A DNA stretch of 64,000 nucleotides from Paraburkholderia sp. Tr-20389 (GTDB lineage: Bacteria; Pseudomonadota; Gammaproteobacteria; Burkholderiales; Burkholderiaceae): the NCBI RefSeq assembly GCF_017104565.1, contig NZ_JAAGPD010000037.1, forward strand, positions 59,277 to 123,276, read 5' to 3'. Under the pieces are notes generated by a model. The model was not told the DNA's origin and made no database searches. It saw only the letters and a program-made list of their open reading frames with translations. Made by a program: the position numbers and the translations under genes. Shown piece after piece: positions 27,981-37,404 of the stretch. How positions within the stretch are numbered: the stretch's first letter is position 1; each line of letters opens with the position of its first letter.

Positions 27981-28857
27981 AGAGCACGACGGTTCGATCG
28001 CCATTGATGAACACGCGGCGCTCGACAAACGCCTTCACCGCGCGCGCCAGCGTGATGCACTCGACATCGCGGCCCACGGCAAGCATGCGCTCCGGACCAT
28101 ACGAATGATCGACGCGCTGCACTTCCTGTTCGATGATCGGACCTTCGTCGAGATCGTCGGTGACGAAGTGGGCCGTCGCGCCAATCAGCTTCACGCCGCG
28201 CGCATGCGCCTGGTGATACGGCCGCGCGCCCTTGAAGCCGGGCAGGAACGAGTGATGGATGTTGATCGCGCGGCCCGCGAGCGCGCGGCTCGTTTCATCG
28301 GACAAAATCTGCATGTAGCGCGCGAGGATCATCAGTTCCGCGCCGCTCGTTTCGAACAGGTCGAGAATCTGCGCTTCCTGCTGCGCTTTCGTTTCGGGCG
28401 TCAGCGGAAAGTGATGGAACGGCAGACCGTGCTGCGCGGCAAGCGGCTCGAAATCAGGGTGATTCGACGCAATGCCGACGATGTCCATCTTCAGCTCGCC
28501 CATGCGCCAGCGGAACAGCAGGTCCGCCAGACAGTGTTCAAGCTTCGACACCATGATCAGCACTTTCGGCCGCGTCTCGAGGTCGTGCATCGCCCATGTC
28601 ATGTCGAAGTCGGCGGCAATGGGGCGAAACTCGTGGCGTAGCGTGTCGATATGCAACGTAGCGTCGGGCGCGCTACCCACGCCATGAAACACGCAGCGCA
28701 CGAAAAAGCGCTCGCTGATGTCGTCGTCGAACACAGTCAGCTCGTCGATGTAGCAGTGATGCCGATCGAGAAAGCCGACGACGGCGGCGACCTGTCCGGC
28801 GGCGCTCGGGCAGGAAAGGGTCAGCGCGAACTGCTGGTGGCGATCGGTGGCGGGCAT
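27979..28857 (-). CDS. purU: Formyltetrahydrofolate deformylase
   Basis: Hydrolyses 10-formyl-THF to formate and THF. The product has 292 residues: an N-terminal ACT-like domain (LTLSCPSAAGQVAAVVGFLDRH, shown as LTLSCPSAAGQV) and a C-terminal formyl-transferase fold with NIHHSFLPGFKGARPYHQA and the catalytic-type HFVTDDLDEGPII. AGAGGA is ahead of MPATDRHQ; the frame continues 38 codons upstream without support. Location among betaine genes fits removal of excess one-carbon units produced when methyl groups enter the folate pool. Confidence 0.94.
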   Translation of the reverse strand: MPATDRHQQFALTLSCPSAAGQVAAVVGFLDRHHCYIDELTVFDDDISERFFVRCVFHGVGSAPDATLHIDTLRHEFRPIAADFDMTWAMHDLETRPKVLIMVSKLEHCLADLLFRWRMGELKMDIVGIASNHPDFEPLAAQHGLPFHHFPLTPETKAQQEAQILDLFETSGAELMILARYMQILSDETSRALAGRAINIHHSFLPGFKGARPYHQAHARGVKLIGATAHFVTDDLDEGPIIEQEVQRVDHSYGPERMLAVGRDVECITLARAVKAFVERRVFINGDRTVVL

Positions 28858-29005
28858 GCGGTCCTCTGTCTTCGATATGGGATTCCCGCATGGCCGCGCC
28901 AGTGGTCGTGCAGCGCAGCGTGGCGCGGCAAGCGGGATGATCAAGTAAATCAGCCCAATTTGCGCGCGCATAGAACCGAAGCGCCGTGCTCGTAGTATCG
29001 GAACG

Positions 29006-29932
29006 TCAGGCGTGCGCGTGCTCGCTCGCGTCCACCAGTTCGTTGAAAAGCCAGCGCCGGAACAGCGGCACGGCGGCGGGCGCGGGGCGGGCAGGCGGGC
29101 AGACGAGGTAGTAGCCGCGCTCGGTCGTCACGGGCGTGTCGAGCAGACGCACGAGCTGACCCGTCGCGACGAGTTCGTCGGTCAGCGGCGTCCAGCCGAG
29201 CGCGACGCCCTGGCCCATCAGCGCGGCCTGCACGACGAGCGAATAGCTGTTGAACATCATGCCCTGGCTTTCTTCGGGCGCGGCAAGGCCGTGTGCGGCG
29301 AACCAGCTATTCCACGCGAGCCAGCGCTCGGGCTCGGTGGGCTGCACGTGCAGGAGCGGCAGTGCGGCGAGATCGGCGGCCGTATGCACGGCCGGGTGCA
29401 GCTTCTGGAAGGCGGGCGAACACACGGCCGTGACAGCTTCGGCGAACAGGCGTGTGGACGTGCAGGGCGGCCAATGGCCGTCGCCGAATGCAATGGCGAT
29501 GTCGGCATGATCGCGGTGCGGGTCGTAGCCGAGTTGCGATGTGACGATCTTCACGTTGACGCCGGGCATCGATGCTTTGAGGCGTGCAAGACGCGGCATC
29601 AGCCAGTAAGTGGCGAAACCGGCGTCGGTGAGTATCGTCAATGCGCCCGTGGCGCGGCGCGCGCGGATGTCGGAGGTGGCCTCGCGGATCGTGTCGAGCC
29701 CGCTGCGCACCGCTTCGTACAGCAGCACGCCTTCGGGCGTGAGCGTCACGCCGCGATGGCCGCGCTCGAACAACGGCGCGCCGAGATCTTCTTCGAGCTG
29801 CACGATGCGTTGGCTCACGGCGGGCTGCGTCGAGCCGAGCTCGCGCGCGGCGGCCGTGAAGCTCGCGAGTCGCGCGGCCGATTCGAAGGCCGATAGAGCC
29901 TGCATCGGCGGAAGACGGTCTGGTCCCGGCAT
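29006..29932 (-). CDS. LysR regulator, choline-sulfate utilisation type
   Basis: 308 residues. The N-terminal winged helix-turn-helix is at about residues 10-65 (SFTAAARELGSTQPAVSQRIVQLEEDLG, i.e. SFTAAARELG then STQPAVSQRIVQL), followed by a two-lobe effector domain. AAGGGG lies just ahead of the ATG. It is divergent from betC, exactly the arrangement of the choline-sulfate-utilisation LysR family, so it probably controls betC and the binding-protein gene in response to choline-O-sulfate or choline. An array of ATAAG/CTTAT motifs overlaps its start. Confidence 0.85.
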   Translation of the reverse strand: MPGPDRLPPMQALSAFESAARLASFTAAARELGSTQPAVSQRIVQLEEDLGAPLFERGHRGVTLTPEGVLLYEAVRSGLDTIREATSDIRARRATGALTILTDAGFATYWLMPRLARLKASMPGVNVKIVTSQLGYDPHRDHADIAIAFGDGHWPPCTSTRLFAEAVTAVCSPAFQKLHPAVHTAADLAALPLLHVQPTEPERWLAWNSWFAAHGLAAPEESQGMMFNSYSLVVQAALMGQGVALGWTPLTDELVATGQLVRLLDTPVTTERGYYLVCPPARPAPAAVPLFRRWLFNELVDASEHAHA

Positions 29933-29957
29933 AAGATCCCCTTATGGGCCGATAAGC
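29932..29957. promoter_or_regulatory. Candidate LysR operator in the betC divergent region
   Basis: Three alternating copies ATAAG (29932), CTTAT (29942) and ATAAG (29953) form two overlapping inverted repeats, spaced 10-11 bases, about one helical turn. It overlaps the regulator's start codon, fitting autoregulation. Confidence 0.5.
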
Positions 29958-30076
29958 GCACGCCGCCTTCACAACGTTTTAATGAGCGGCAATAGTGAAG
30001 TGAATGCGCGGCGTTCCGCACTGTTGCGAGCACCGCGCTTCGAAGCGTAACCGTACGATTCTAATCCGCCCCGTCC

Positions 30077-31618
30077 ATGAGCCTTAATACAAAGCAGAAT
30101 ATCCTTATCCTGATGGCCGATCAGATGACGCCGTTCGCATTGCGTGCGTATGGCAATCAGGTCTCGCTGACGCCGCGCATCGATGCGCTCGCGAAAGAAG
30201 GCGTCGTGTTCGATTCCGCGTACTGCGCGAGCCCGCTGTGCGCGCCGGCCCGCTTTTCGATGATGGCGGGCAAACGGCCCGCTGCAATCGGTGCTTACGA
30301 TAACGCCGCCGAATTGCCTGCGCAAACACTGACGTTCGCTCACTATCTGCGTGCCGCGGGCTATCGGACGATCCTTTCCGGCAAGATGCATTTCTGCGGC
30401 CCGGACCAGTTGCATGGCTTCGAAGAGCGTTTGACCACCGACATCTATCCCGCGGATTTCGGCTGGGTGCCGGACTGGGATCGCCCGGACGTGCGGCCCA
30501 GCTGGTATCACAACATGAGTTCGGTGCTGGATGCGGGACCGTGCGTGCGTACGAACCAGCTGGATTTCGACGACGAAGTCACCTACACGACGCGACAGAA
30601 GCTCTTCGACATCGTGCGCGAGCGCTCGGCGGGCGGCGACGCGCGGCCGTTTTGCGTGGTCGCGTCGCTGACGCATCCGCATGATCCTTACGCGATACCG
30701 CAGCAGTACTGGGATATGTATCGCGATGAAGAGATCGACATGCCGCGCGTCACGCTCACGCGCGATGAAAGCGATCCGCATTCGAAGCGCCTGCGCGACG
30801 TCTACGAAGCGGACCTCACGCCGCCAACGGAACAACAGATCCGCGATGCGCGGCACGCGTATTACGGCGCGCTATCGTATGTCGATGCGCAATTCGGCGC
30901 GATTCTCGACACGCTCAAGGCAACGGGACTCGCCGACGATACGATTGTCATCGTTACGTCGGATCACGGTGAAATGCTCGGCGAGCGCGGCCTCTGGTAC
31001 AAGATGACCTGCTTCGAAGGCGGCGTGCGCGTGCCGCTGATCGTGCACGCGCCGAAGCAGTTTCACGCGCATCGCGTGGCGGCGTCGGTATCGCATGTCG
31101 ATCTTCTGCCCACGCTGGTCGGAATGGCAACGGGAGCGCGCCGCTCGGAGTGGCCCGATACCGTCGATGGACACAGTCTCGTTCCGCATCTGCACAACGA
31201 CGGCGGCCACGACGAAGCCATCGTCGAATACTTTGCTGAAGGCGCGATTGCGCCGATGTTGATGATCCGGCGCGGCCAGTACAAGTTCATTCACACGCCC
31301 GTCGATCCGGACCAGCTTTACGATCTCGCGAATGATCCTCAGGAACGTGTCAATCTTGCGCAGGATCCGGCAGCCGCGACGCTCGTCGAAGCCTTTCGCA
31401 AAGAGATCGCGCAGCGCTGGGATATTCCCGCACTGCATCAAGCTGTGCTCGCCAGCCAGCGCCGCCGCCGCTTTCACTTCGAGGCGACGACACAAGGCAC
31501 GATCCGCTCATGGGACTGGCAGCCATTCAACGATGCGAGCCAGCGCTATATGCGCAATCACATCGAACTCGATACGCTCGAAGCGATGGCGCGTTACCCG
31601 CGCGTCGTCTCGCGCTGA
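30077..31618 (+). CDS. betC: Choline-sulfatase
   Basis: Hydrolyses choline-O-sulfate to choline and sulfate. 513 residues; the sulfatase signature C-X-P-X-R is Cys55-Ala-Pro-Ala-Arg59 (formylglycine precursor), metal-site Asp15 lies in LMADQM, and the second sulfatase segment is GYRTILSGKMHF. Later Asp/His residues in IVTSDHGEMLGERG complete the metal site. The C-terminal part (FHFEATTQGTIRSWDWQPF) is typical for BetC. There is no signal peptide, so it acts in the cytoplasm. The choline then feeds BetA/BetB. Confidence 0.95.
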   Translation: MSLNTKQNILILMADQMTPFALRAYGNQVSLTPRIDALAKEGVVFDSAYCASPLCAPARFSMMAGKRPAAIGAYDNAAELPAQTLTFAHYLRAAGYRTILSGKMHFCGPDQLHGFEERLTTDIYPADFGWVPDWDRPDVRPSWYHNMSSVLDAGPCVRTNQLDFDDEVTYTTRQKLFDIVRERSAGGDARPFCVVASLTHPHDPYAIPQQYWDMYRDEEIDMPRVTLTRDESDPHSKRLRDVYEADLTPPTEQQIRDARHAYYGALSYVDAQFGAILDTLKATGLADDTIVIVTSDHGEMLGERGLWYKMTCFEGGVRVPLIVHAPKQFHAHRVAASVSHVDLLPTLVGMATGARRSEWPDTVDGHSLVPHLHNDGGHDEAIVEYFAEGAIAPMLMIRRGQYKFIHTPVDPDQLYDLANDPQERVNLAQDPAAATLVEAFRKEIAQRWDIPALHQAVLASQRRRRFHFEATTQGTIRSWDWQPFNDASQRYMRNHIELDTLEAMARYPRVVSR

Positions 31619-31659
31619 TCAATCTGGTAACGAAGACAACTCGATACGGGAGCCCTACG

Positions 31660-32625
31660 ATGAACACACGCTGGAGAAGTTCGCTTGCCAAGGCTGCGTT
31701 GATGCTTTCTGCATTCGGCATGGCCTTGACGGGATCGTCGCATGCCGCCGAACCGCAAAGCTGTACGCAGGTGCGCATGGCCGATCCCGGCTGGACCGAC
31801 ATCGACGCGACGAATGCAGTGGCGGGTGTGCTGCTGAAAGCACTCGGCTATCAGCAGAACGTGTCGAACCTGTCGGTGCCGATCACCTATCAGGGCCTGA
31901 AAAAAGGTCAAATCGACGTGTTTCTCGGCAACTGGATGCCCGCACAAGGTCCGCTCGTCAAACCGTTCGTTGACGAACACTCGATCGACGTGCTGCACGC
32001 GAATCTGACCAACGCGAAATTCACACTCGCCGTGCCGGATTACGTGGCGGCGGCCGGTGTGCATTCGTTTGCCGACCTCGTCAAACATGCGGATCAGTTC
32101 AACGGCAAGATCTATGGCATCGAGCCGGGCGCACCCGCCAATCAGAACATCAAGAAGATGATTGCGGACAAGGCGTTCGGGCTCGGTGACTGGAAGGTGG
32201 TCGAATCGAGCGAGACGGGCATGCTGACGCAAGTGGAGCGGGCCGTGCGGGACAAGCAGTGGATCGTGTTCCTTGCGTGGGAGCCGCATTTGATGAACAC
32301 GAAATTTCACTTGACCTATCTGTCTGGCGGCGACGCGTATTTCGGGCCGAACTACGGCGGCGCGACGGTGAATACGGTGACGCGTCCGGGTTTTGCAGGG
32401 CAGTGCACGAATCTCGCGAAGCTGTTTCAACAGATGACGTTCAATGTCGACATGGAGAACCAGATCATTGCGAACGTTCTGCAAAACAAGGTGGACATCA
32501 ATACAGCGGCATTGACTGCGCTAAAGGGTAATCCCGATTTGTTAAATGCATGGCTCAAGGGCGTGACGACCACGAGCGGAGCAGACGGATTGCAGGCTGT
32601 TCAGGCGCAACTCGGCATTCACTAA
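31660..32625 (+). CDS. choX: Choline-type ABC transporter substrate-binding protein
   Basis: 321 residues with an N-terminal signal peptide (cleavage near SSHAAEP). The ChoX-like mature part contains MADPGWTDIDATNAVAGVLL, FLGNWMPAQGPL and VVFLAWEPH-like IVFLAWEPHLMNTKF. GGGAG lies ahead of the ATG, 41 bases after betC, so the two are probably cotranscribed and the protein may bind choline or choline-O-sulfate. No choV/choW genes follow; a terminator ends the unit. The symbol reflects family likeness, not proven specificity. Confidence 0.85.
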   Translation: MNTRWRSSLAKAALMLSAFGMALTGSSHAAEPQSCTQVRMADPGWTDIDATNAVAGVLLKALGYQQNVSNLSVPITYQGLKKGQIDVFLGNWMPAQGPLVKPFVDEHSIDVLHANLTNAKFTLAVPDYVAAAGVHSFADLVKHADQFNGKIYGIEPGAPANQNIKKMIADKAFGLGDWKVVESSETGMLTQVERAVRDKQWIVFLAWEPHLMNTKFHLTYLSGGDAYFGPNYGGATVNTVTRPGFAGQCTNLAKLFQQMTFNVDMENQIIANVLQNKVDINTAALTALKGNPDLLNAWLKGVTTTSGADGLQAVQAQLGIH

Positions 32626-32645
32626 AGCGTCATTGCAAGTACTTC

Positions 32646-32680
32646 AAAAAGCGCGCGGAGCCGAAGGGCCGCGCGCTTTT
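32646..32680 (+). terminator. Intrinsic terminator after the betC-choX unit
   Basis: AAAAAGCGCGCGG and CCGCGCGCTTTT form a long GC stem with a 10-base loop and a trailing T-run, 20 bases after the stop. Confidence 0.88.
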
Positions 32681-32863
32681 CATTTGTGACACGTGTATTT
32701 CTTTTTGCAGTCGTGTCGCTATCAGACCAATGTGTGTCGTGTCTGGTCGAGTCGAATGAAAAATGGATTTGTACTGTGCCTTCATCGTGGTGCGAATTGC
32801 ACACGCCGCGGAGTGCGCTTCGCATTCCTATTCCCTCATAGCCAGGCAAGAGAGAACGATACG

Positions 32864-34006
32864 ATGAAAAAGCTGAATGCCGCAGCACTGACAGGCGTCG
32901 CGCTAGCGCTCGCCGGAGTTTCGAACGCGAGCCATGCGCAAAGCAGCGTCACGCTGTATGGGATCCTCGACGCGGGCATTACGTGGGTCAATAACACGGG
33001 CGGCTCGCATGTCGTGAAGTTCGACGACGGCATTTCGTACGGCAACCGCTTCGGCATCAAAGGCACGGAAGATCTCGGCGGCGGACTGCAAGCGGTATTC
33101 GTGCTCGAAAGCGGGTTTCACCTCGGCAATGGGCAGCTGGGCTTCGGCAGCACGCTGTTCGGCCGTCAGGCCTATGTGGGCCTGAAGAACCAGTGGGGCA
33201 CGCTGTCGTTCGGCAATCAGCTCGATATGACGGAGGAGATGGTGTACCTGTACAACGTCTCGGCATGGGCGAGCGGCTACGCGATTCACCAGGGCGACTT
33301 CGACCGCTTCAATGGCGACCGTCTGCCCAATTCGGTGAAGTTCCTGTCGAATGAATTCGCGGGCTTCATGTTCGGCGGCATGTATTCGTTCGGCAATGTC
33401 GCGGGGGACTTCCATCAGGACAGCGCATGGAGCGTCGGTGCGCACTATGCCAACGGAGCATTCACGGCGGGCGCGGCTTATACGCAACTTAACAATCCGC
33501 ACGGCATCTACGCATTCGATCCGTATGCGATGCTCGGCGTGCACACGTTCCTCGGCCAGCAGACGGTCACCGTCGATCCGGCAACGGGCGCAAGAACGGA
33601 TCTCTTCTCGAGCAATCCGTTCCCCGTCGACAAGCAGGGCACGTTCGGTATCGGCTCGAGCTACGCGATCGGCGACGTGACGCTGATGGGCAACTTCACC
33701 TATACGACGATCAAGGGCCTGGGCGTCACGTCGCACATGAAGGTCGGCGAAGGCGGCGCCAGCTGGCAGGTGACGCCGGCGTTCAGCGTGATCGGCGGCT
33801 ACCAGTACACGAATTTCGAAGGGCACCACTGGAATCAGGGCTCGCTCGGCGCGCATTATCTGCTTTCCAAGCGGACGGATGTCTATATTTCGGGTGACTA
33901 TCTGAAGGCTTCGAGCGGCGTGGATGCGGTGATCGGCTATAGCTTCACGCCGTCCACCACGACGACGCAAGCCGACGTCCGCATTGGCATGCGCCACTCG
34001 TTCTGA
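32864..34006 (+). CDS. Gram-negative trimeric porin
   Basis: 380 residues with signal peptide (MKKLNAAALTGVALALAGVS, cleavage near HAQSSVTLYG). The QSSVTLYGILDAGI start of the mature barrel and the terminal GMRHSF phenylalanine are hallmarks of beta-proteobacterial general porins (OpcP/Omp family). A PEFI-like segment is not evident. It stands alone between the choX terminator and convergent cdhR. Its placement suggests outer-membrane uptake of quaternary amines, but general porins are abundant in this group and specificity cannot be read. Confidence 0.9.
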   Translation: MKKLNAAALTGVALALAGVSNASHAQSSVTLYGILDAGITWVNNTGGSHVVKFDDGISYGNRFGIKGTEDLGGGLQAVFVLESGFHLGNGQLGFGSTLFGRQAYVGLKNQWGTLSFGNQLDMTEEMVYLYNVSAWASGYAIHQGDFDRFNGDRLPNSVKFLSNEFAGFMFGGMYSFGNVAGDFHQDSAWSVGAHYANGAFTAGAAYTQLNNPHGIYAFDPYAMLGVHTFLGQQTVTVDPATGARTDLFSSNPFPVDKQGTFGIGSSYAIGDVTLMGNFTYTTIKGLGVTSHMKVGEGGASWQVTPAFSVIGGYQYTNFEGHHWNQGSLGAHYLLSKRTDVYISGDYLKASSGVDAVIGYSFTPSTTTTQADVRIGMRHSF

Positions 34007-34029
34007 TCGTATCGAGTACTTGCACCCAT

Positions 34030-34056
34030 CTGCTTTGCCCGCAACGGGCGAAGCAG
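34030..34056. terminator. Hairpin between convergent porin and cdhR
   Basis: 12-bp arms CTGCTTTGCCCG/CGGGCGAAGCAG (one G-T pair), 3-base loop. No T-run; possibly a weak bidirectional terminator. Confidence 0.5.
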
Positions 34057-34078
34057 GTCTAAAGAACCATCCGGCGAG

Positions 34079-35071
34079 TCAGGGTGCGGCGGCTTCGCGT
34101 GTCGAAAGCGTTCTGCCGCCCGCCCCGTGATGCGGCGGACTGCGGTCGCTGCGCGGACTCGCGCCGAAACGCGCCCGATAGGTCCGGGAGAAATGCGAAG
34201 GCGATTCGAATCCGCATGCGACGCAGATCGCCGTAATCGACATGTCCGTCTGCCGCAAAAGCTCACGCGCGCGATCGAGCCGCAATTGCAGATAGAAATG
34301 CGTCGGCGTGTCCTTCAACGATGAGCAGAAGAGCCGTTCGAGCTGCCTGCGCGTGACGCCGATTTCCTGCGCCAGATCGGCGGGCGCAAGCGGCTCTTCC
34401 ATGTTCTGTTCCATCACGCCGATCACCTGAATCAGCTTGCGGTTGTGCACGCCGTAGCGCGCGGCGATTTCCATGCGCTGATGATCGGACCGCTGACGGA
34501 TGCGGCTCACGACGAATTGCTCGGATATCGCTGAAGCAAGCGCGGCGCCGTGATTGCGCGAGATCAGGTCGAGCATCATGTCGATCGAAGCGGTGCCGCC
34601 CGCGCAGGTAATGCGCCGTTCGCCGATTTCGAACAACTCGTCGCTGGCCTGCACCGATGGATAGTGCTCGCGAAACGCGGCGAGCGCTTCCCAATGCAGT
34701 GTCACGCTGTCCGTGGCGCGCAGCAGTCCCGCTTCCGCCAGAATGAACGCACCCGTGTCGATGCCGCCTAGTGTGGCGTGCGCACGATCCATCCGCTTGA
34801 GCCAGTCGCCGAGCGCACGGCTATAGCACGCGAGCGGCTCGAAGCCCGCTACGACAAAGACCGTTGACGCGTGATGCACATCGCCGAACGCGGCTTCGGC
34901 ATTCAGCGAAATACCGTTGCTCGCGGTGACGGGCGCGCCGTCCACACTCAAGATGTGCCAGCGGTACAGATCTTCGCGAAAGCGGTTCGCGACGCGTAAA
35001 GGCTCGATGGCCGACATGAAGCCGATGGCCGAAAAGCCGGGCAGCAGCAGAAACGAAATGTCTTCGGGCAT
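34079..35071 (-). CDS. cdhR: GlxA-type AraC regulator of carnitine catabolism
   Basis: 330 residues: DJ-1/PfpI-like N-terminal domain (FLLLPGFSAIGFMSAIEPLR, GGIDTGAFILAEAGLL) and AraC DNA-binding C-terminal domain (LAQEIGVTRRQLERLFCSSL, ICVACGFESPSHFSRTYRARFG). Divergent from caiX-cdhC-cdhA-cdhB-hocS, the same arrangement as CdhR, the carnitine-responsive activator of Pseudomonas. MPEDISFLLLPG is taken as start by analogy; the longer open frame would run across a perfect palindrome. It is a paralogue of the gbdR product of this window. Confidence 0.87.
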   Translation of the reverse strand: MPEDISFLLLPGFSAIGFMSAIEPLRVANRFREDLYRWHILSVDGAPVTASNGISLNAEAAFGDVHHASTVFVVAGFEPLACYSRALGDWLKRMDRAHATLGGIDTGAFILAEAGLLRATDSVTLHWEALAAFREHYPSVQASDELFEIGERRITCAGGTASIDMMLDLISRNHGAALASAISEQFVVSRIRQRSDHQRMEIAARYGVHNRKLIQVIGVMEQNMEEPLAPADLAQEIGVTRRQLERLFCSSLKDTPTHFYLQLRLDRARELLRQTDMSITAICVACGFESPSHFSRTYRARFGASPRSDRSPPHHGAGGRTLSTREAAAP

Positions 35072-35097
35072 CGCTCGATCGTCGGGAGTGAGGTCGA

Positions 35098-35116
35098 CCG
35101 GATTCGTCGAATCCGG
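35098..35116. promoter_or_regulatory. Perfect palindrome in the cdhR/caiX divergent region
   Basis: CCGGATTCGTCGAATCCGG: 9-bp perfect arms around one base, 27 bases upstream of the cdhR start. A candidate operator; the rest of the 315-base intergenic stretch (35072-35386) shows nothing else distinct. Confidence 0.5.
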
Positions 35117-35386
35117 CGAGCGTAGCAAGCAGCATGCAAGCCGGCAAGCCGCCAATAATCGGCGCGACGCATGGCGCAGCGCACCATTCGCGCGGCCTTC
35201 ACCGGGCGTAGTGCCGCATGCTGGTTTTCCCTCATGGTCGCTCGCGAGCAAGAACGGGTCGCTGGCGGTCGATTTTGCCGGAATATGGATTTGTACCTTT
35301 AATGCACATCACGTCGTTGTCGTTTCATTCGTCGCCCGCGTCGCGGGCGTTCAAAACCATTACGAGCCGGTTCAAAGGGGATCGTC

Positions 35387-36337
35387 ATGAAGTGGATCAA
35401 CCAGGCTGTTTCCGCATGTCTTGCCGGCCTTCTGGCCGCACTGTCGTTGCCCGCGCTCGCGCAGGATCCGGCGAGCTGCCGTGCCGTGCATTTCGCGGAT
35501 ATCGGCTGGACCGACATCACGTCGACGACGGCGCTCGCGTCGACGGTATTCGAGGGACTGGGCTATCAGCCGGTGACGACGGTGGCCTCCGTGCCGATTT
35601 CGTTTGCCGGTTTGAAGAGCAAGCAACTGGACGTGTCGCTCGGCTACTGGTGGCCGGTGCAGGAAAAGGCGATTGCGCCGTTCGTCGACGCGAAATCGAT
35701 CAACGTGTTGCAGCCGCCCAATCTGACGGGTGCGAAGGCGACCTTTGCCGTGCCGACCTATGAATACGACGCAGGGCTGAAGACCTTTGCCGATATCGCG
35801 AAGCACCGCGCGGAACTCGACGGAAAGATTTATGGCATCGAACCGGGCAGCAGCGCGAATGCCGCGATTCAGAAAATGATCGCGACCAATCAGTTCGGTC
35901 TCGGCGGATTCAAGCTGATCGAATCGAGCGAGGCGGGCATGCTCGTTACGGTCGACCGTGCGGTGCGCGAGAAGAAATGGGTTGTATTTCTCGGCTGGCA
36001 GCCGCATCCGATGAACATCCAGATCGACATGAAGTACCTGAGCGGCAGCGAAGGCGTATTCGGTCCCAACGATGGCGAAGCGCGCGTCTATACACTGACA
36101 TCGCCTGATTTTCTGACGCGTTGCCCGAATGCCGGCAAGCTCGTGAGCAACCTGCGCTTTACCACGCAGCTCGAGAACGTGGTGATGCAGTCAGTGATGA
36201 ACAAGGAGAAGCCTTCCGAAGCCGCTAAAGCCTATTTGAAAAAGAACCCGCAAGTACTCGATGAATGGCTGGCGGGCGTGAAGACGTATGACGGCAAGGA
36301 TGGCTTGCCGGCAGTGAAGGCTTATCTCGGTCTTTGA
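35387..36337 (+). CDS. caiX: Carnitine-type ABC transporter substrate-binding protein
   Basis: 316 residues, signal peptide (MKWINQAVSACLAGLLAALS, cleavage near ALAQDP). Mature part ADIGWTDITSTTALASTVF, VSLGYWWPVQEKAI and VVFLGWQPHPMN parallels the choline-type binding protein at 31.7 kb. First gene of the carnitine unit and divergent from cdhR, as caiX is in Pseudomonas, so it most likely binds carnitine in the periplasm. Again no permease or ATPase gene accompanies it. Confidence 0.86.
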   Translation: MKWINQAVSACLAGLLAALSLPALAQDPASCRAVHFADIGWTDITSTTALASTVFEGLGYQPVTTVASVPISFAGLKSKQLDVSLGYWWPVQEKAIAPFVDAKSINVLQPPNLTGAKATFAVPTYEYDAGLKTFADIAKHRAELDGKIYGIEPGSSANAAIQKMIATNQFGLGGFKLIESSEAGMLVTVDRAVREKKWVVFLGWQPHPMNIQIDMKYLSGSEGVFGPNDGEARVYTLTSPDFLTRCPNAGKLVSNLRFTTQLENVVMQSVMNKEKPSEAAKAYLKKNPQVLDEWLAGVKTYDGKDGLPAVKAYLGL

Positions 36338-36424
36338 AATTTGACATTCGAATACGAAGAGTACTTTTTCATTGCGACTCTTCAGATCCAACCGCTAGCA
36401 GATATTGCACGAGGAATTGCACGC

Positions 36425-37354
36425 ATGAACCATGAAGTGATCGTGACCTGTGCCGTCACGGGTGCAGGGGACACCGTCGGCAAGCATCCCGCCATCCCCG
36501 TCACGCCGAAACAGATCGCCGATGCCGCGATCGAAGCCGCGAAAGCCGGCGCAACCGTTGCGCATTGCCATGTGCGCGATCCGAAAACGGGCCGTGGCAG
36601 CCGCGATCCGAATCTGTATCGCGAAGTCGTCGACCGCATTCGTTCCGCCGATACGGACGTCATCATCAATCTGACGGCGGGCATGGGCGGCGATCTGGAG
36701 ATCGGCCCGGGCGAAGATCCAATGCGCTTCGGTGCGAACACCGATCTGGTGGGAGGCTTGACGCGGCTTGCGCATGTCGAGGAACTCTTGCCCGAGATTT
36801 GCACGCTCGATTGCGGCACGCTCAATTTCGGTGACGGCGACTACATCTATGTGTCGACGCCCGCGCAATTGCGCGCCGGCGCAAAGCGAATCCAGGAACT
36901 GGGTGTCAAGCCGGAGCTGGAGATCTTCGATACGGGGCATCTGTGGTTCGCGAAGCAATTGCTGAAAGAAGGTCTGCTCGATGCGCCGCCGCTGTTTCAG
37001 CTTTGCCTTGGCATTCCCTGGGGCGCGCCCGCCGACACCACGACGATGAAGGCCATGGTCGACAACCTGCCGCACGGTGCGCATTGGGCCGGTTTCGGCA
37101 TCGGCCGCATGCAGATGCCGATGCTCGCTCAGGCGATGCTGCTCGGCGGTCATGTGCGCGTCGGACTCGAAGACAACATCTGGCTCGACAGGGGCGTGCC
37201 CGCGAGCAATGGATCACTGGTGACGCGTGCGGTCGAGATCATCGAACGGCTCGGCGGCCGTGCGCTGACGCCGGCGGAAGGTCGCAAGAAACTCGGTCTA
37301 CCCGCGCGCGGCGAACGGTTGCTCGAAAGACGCGCGGTCGAACAGTTCGCCTGA
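36425..37354 (+). CDS. cdhC: 3-dehydrocarnitine cleavage enzyme (BKACE family)
   Basis: 309 residues, beta-keto acid cleavage enzyme family (formerly DUF849), zinc TIM barrel: [37 protein letters not shown] and the zinc ligands in AHCHVRD and [11 protein letters not shown] region. It would react dehydrocarnitine (3-keto) with acetyl-CoA to give betainyl-CoA and acetoacetate. Start MNHEVIVTC has GAGGAA ahead. It lies between caiX and cdhA, matching the Pseudomonas carnitine locus, which makes the substrate assignment fairly safe. Confidence 0.88.
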   Translation: MNHEVIVTCAVTGAGDTVGKHPAIPVTPKQIADAAIEAAKAGATVAHCHVRDPKTGRGSRDPNLYREVVDRIRSADTDVIINLTAGMGGDLEIGPGEDPMRFGANTDLVGGLTRLAHVEELLPEICTLDCGTLNFGDGDYIYVSTPAQLRAGAKRIQELGVKPELEIFDTGHLWFAKQLLKEGLLDAPPLFQLCLGIPWGAPADTTTMKAMVDNLPHGAHWAGFGIGRMQMPMLAQAMLLGGHVRVGLEDNIWLDRGVPASNGSLVTRAVEIIERLGGRALTPAEGRKKLGLPARGERLLERRAVEQFA

Positions 37355-37404
37355 TCGAACCAACGGTATTGAACGCTTCGAATATTTTCTGAGGAACATC
37401 GGCA

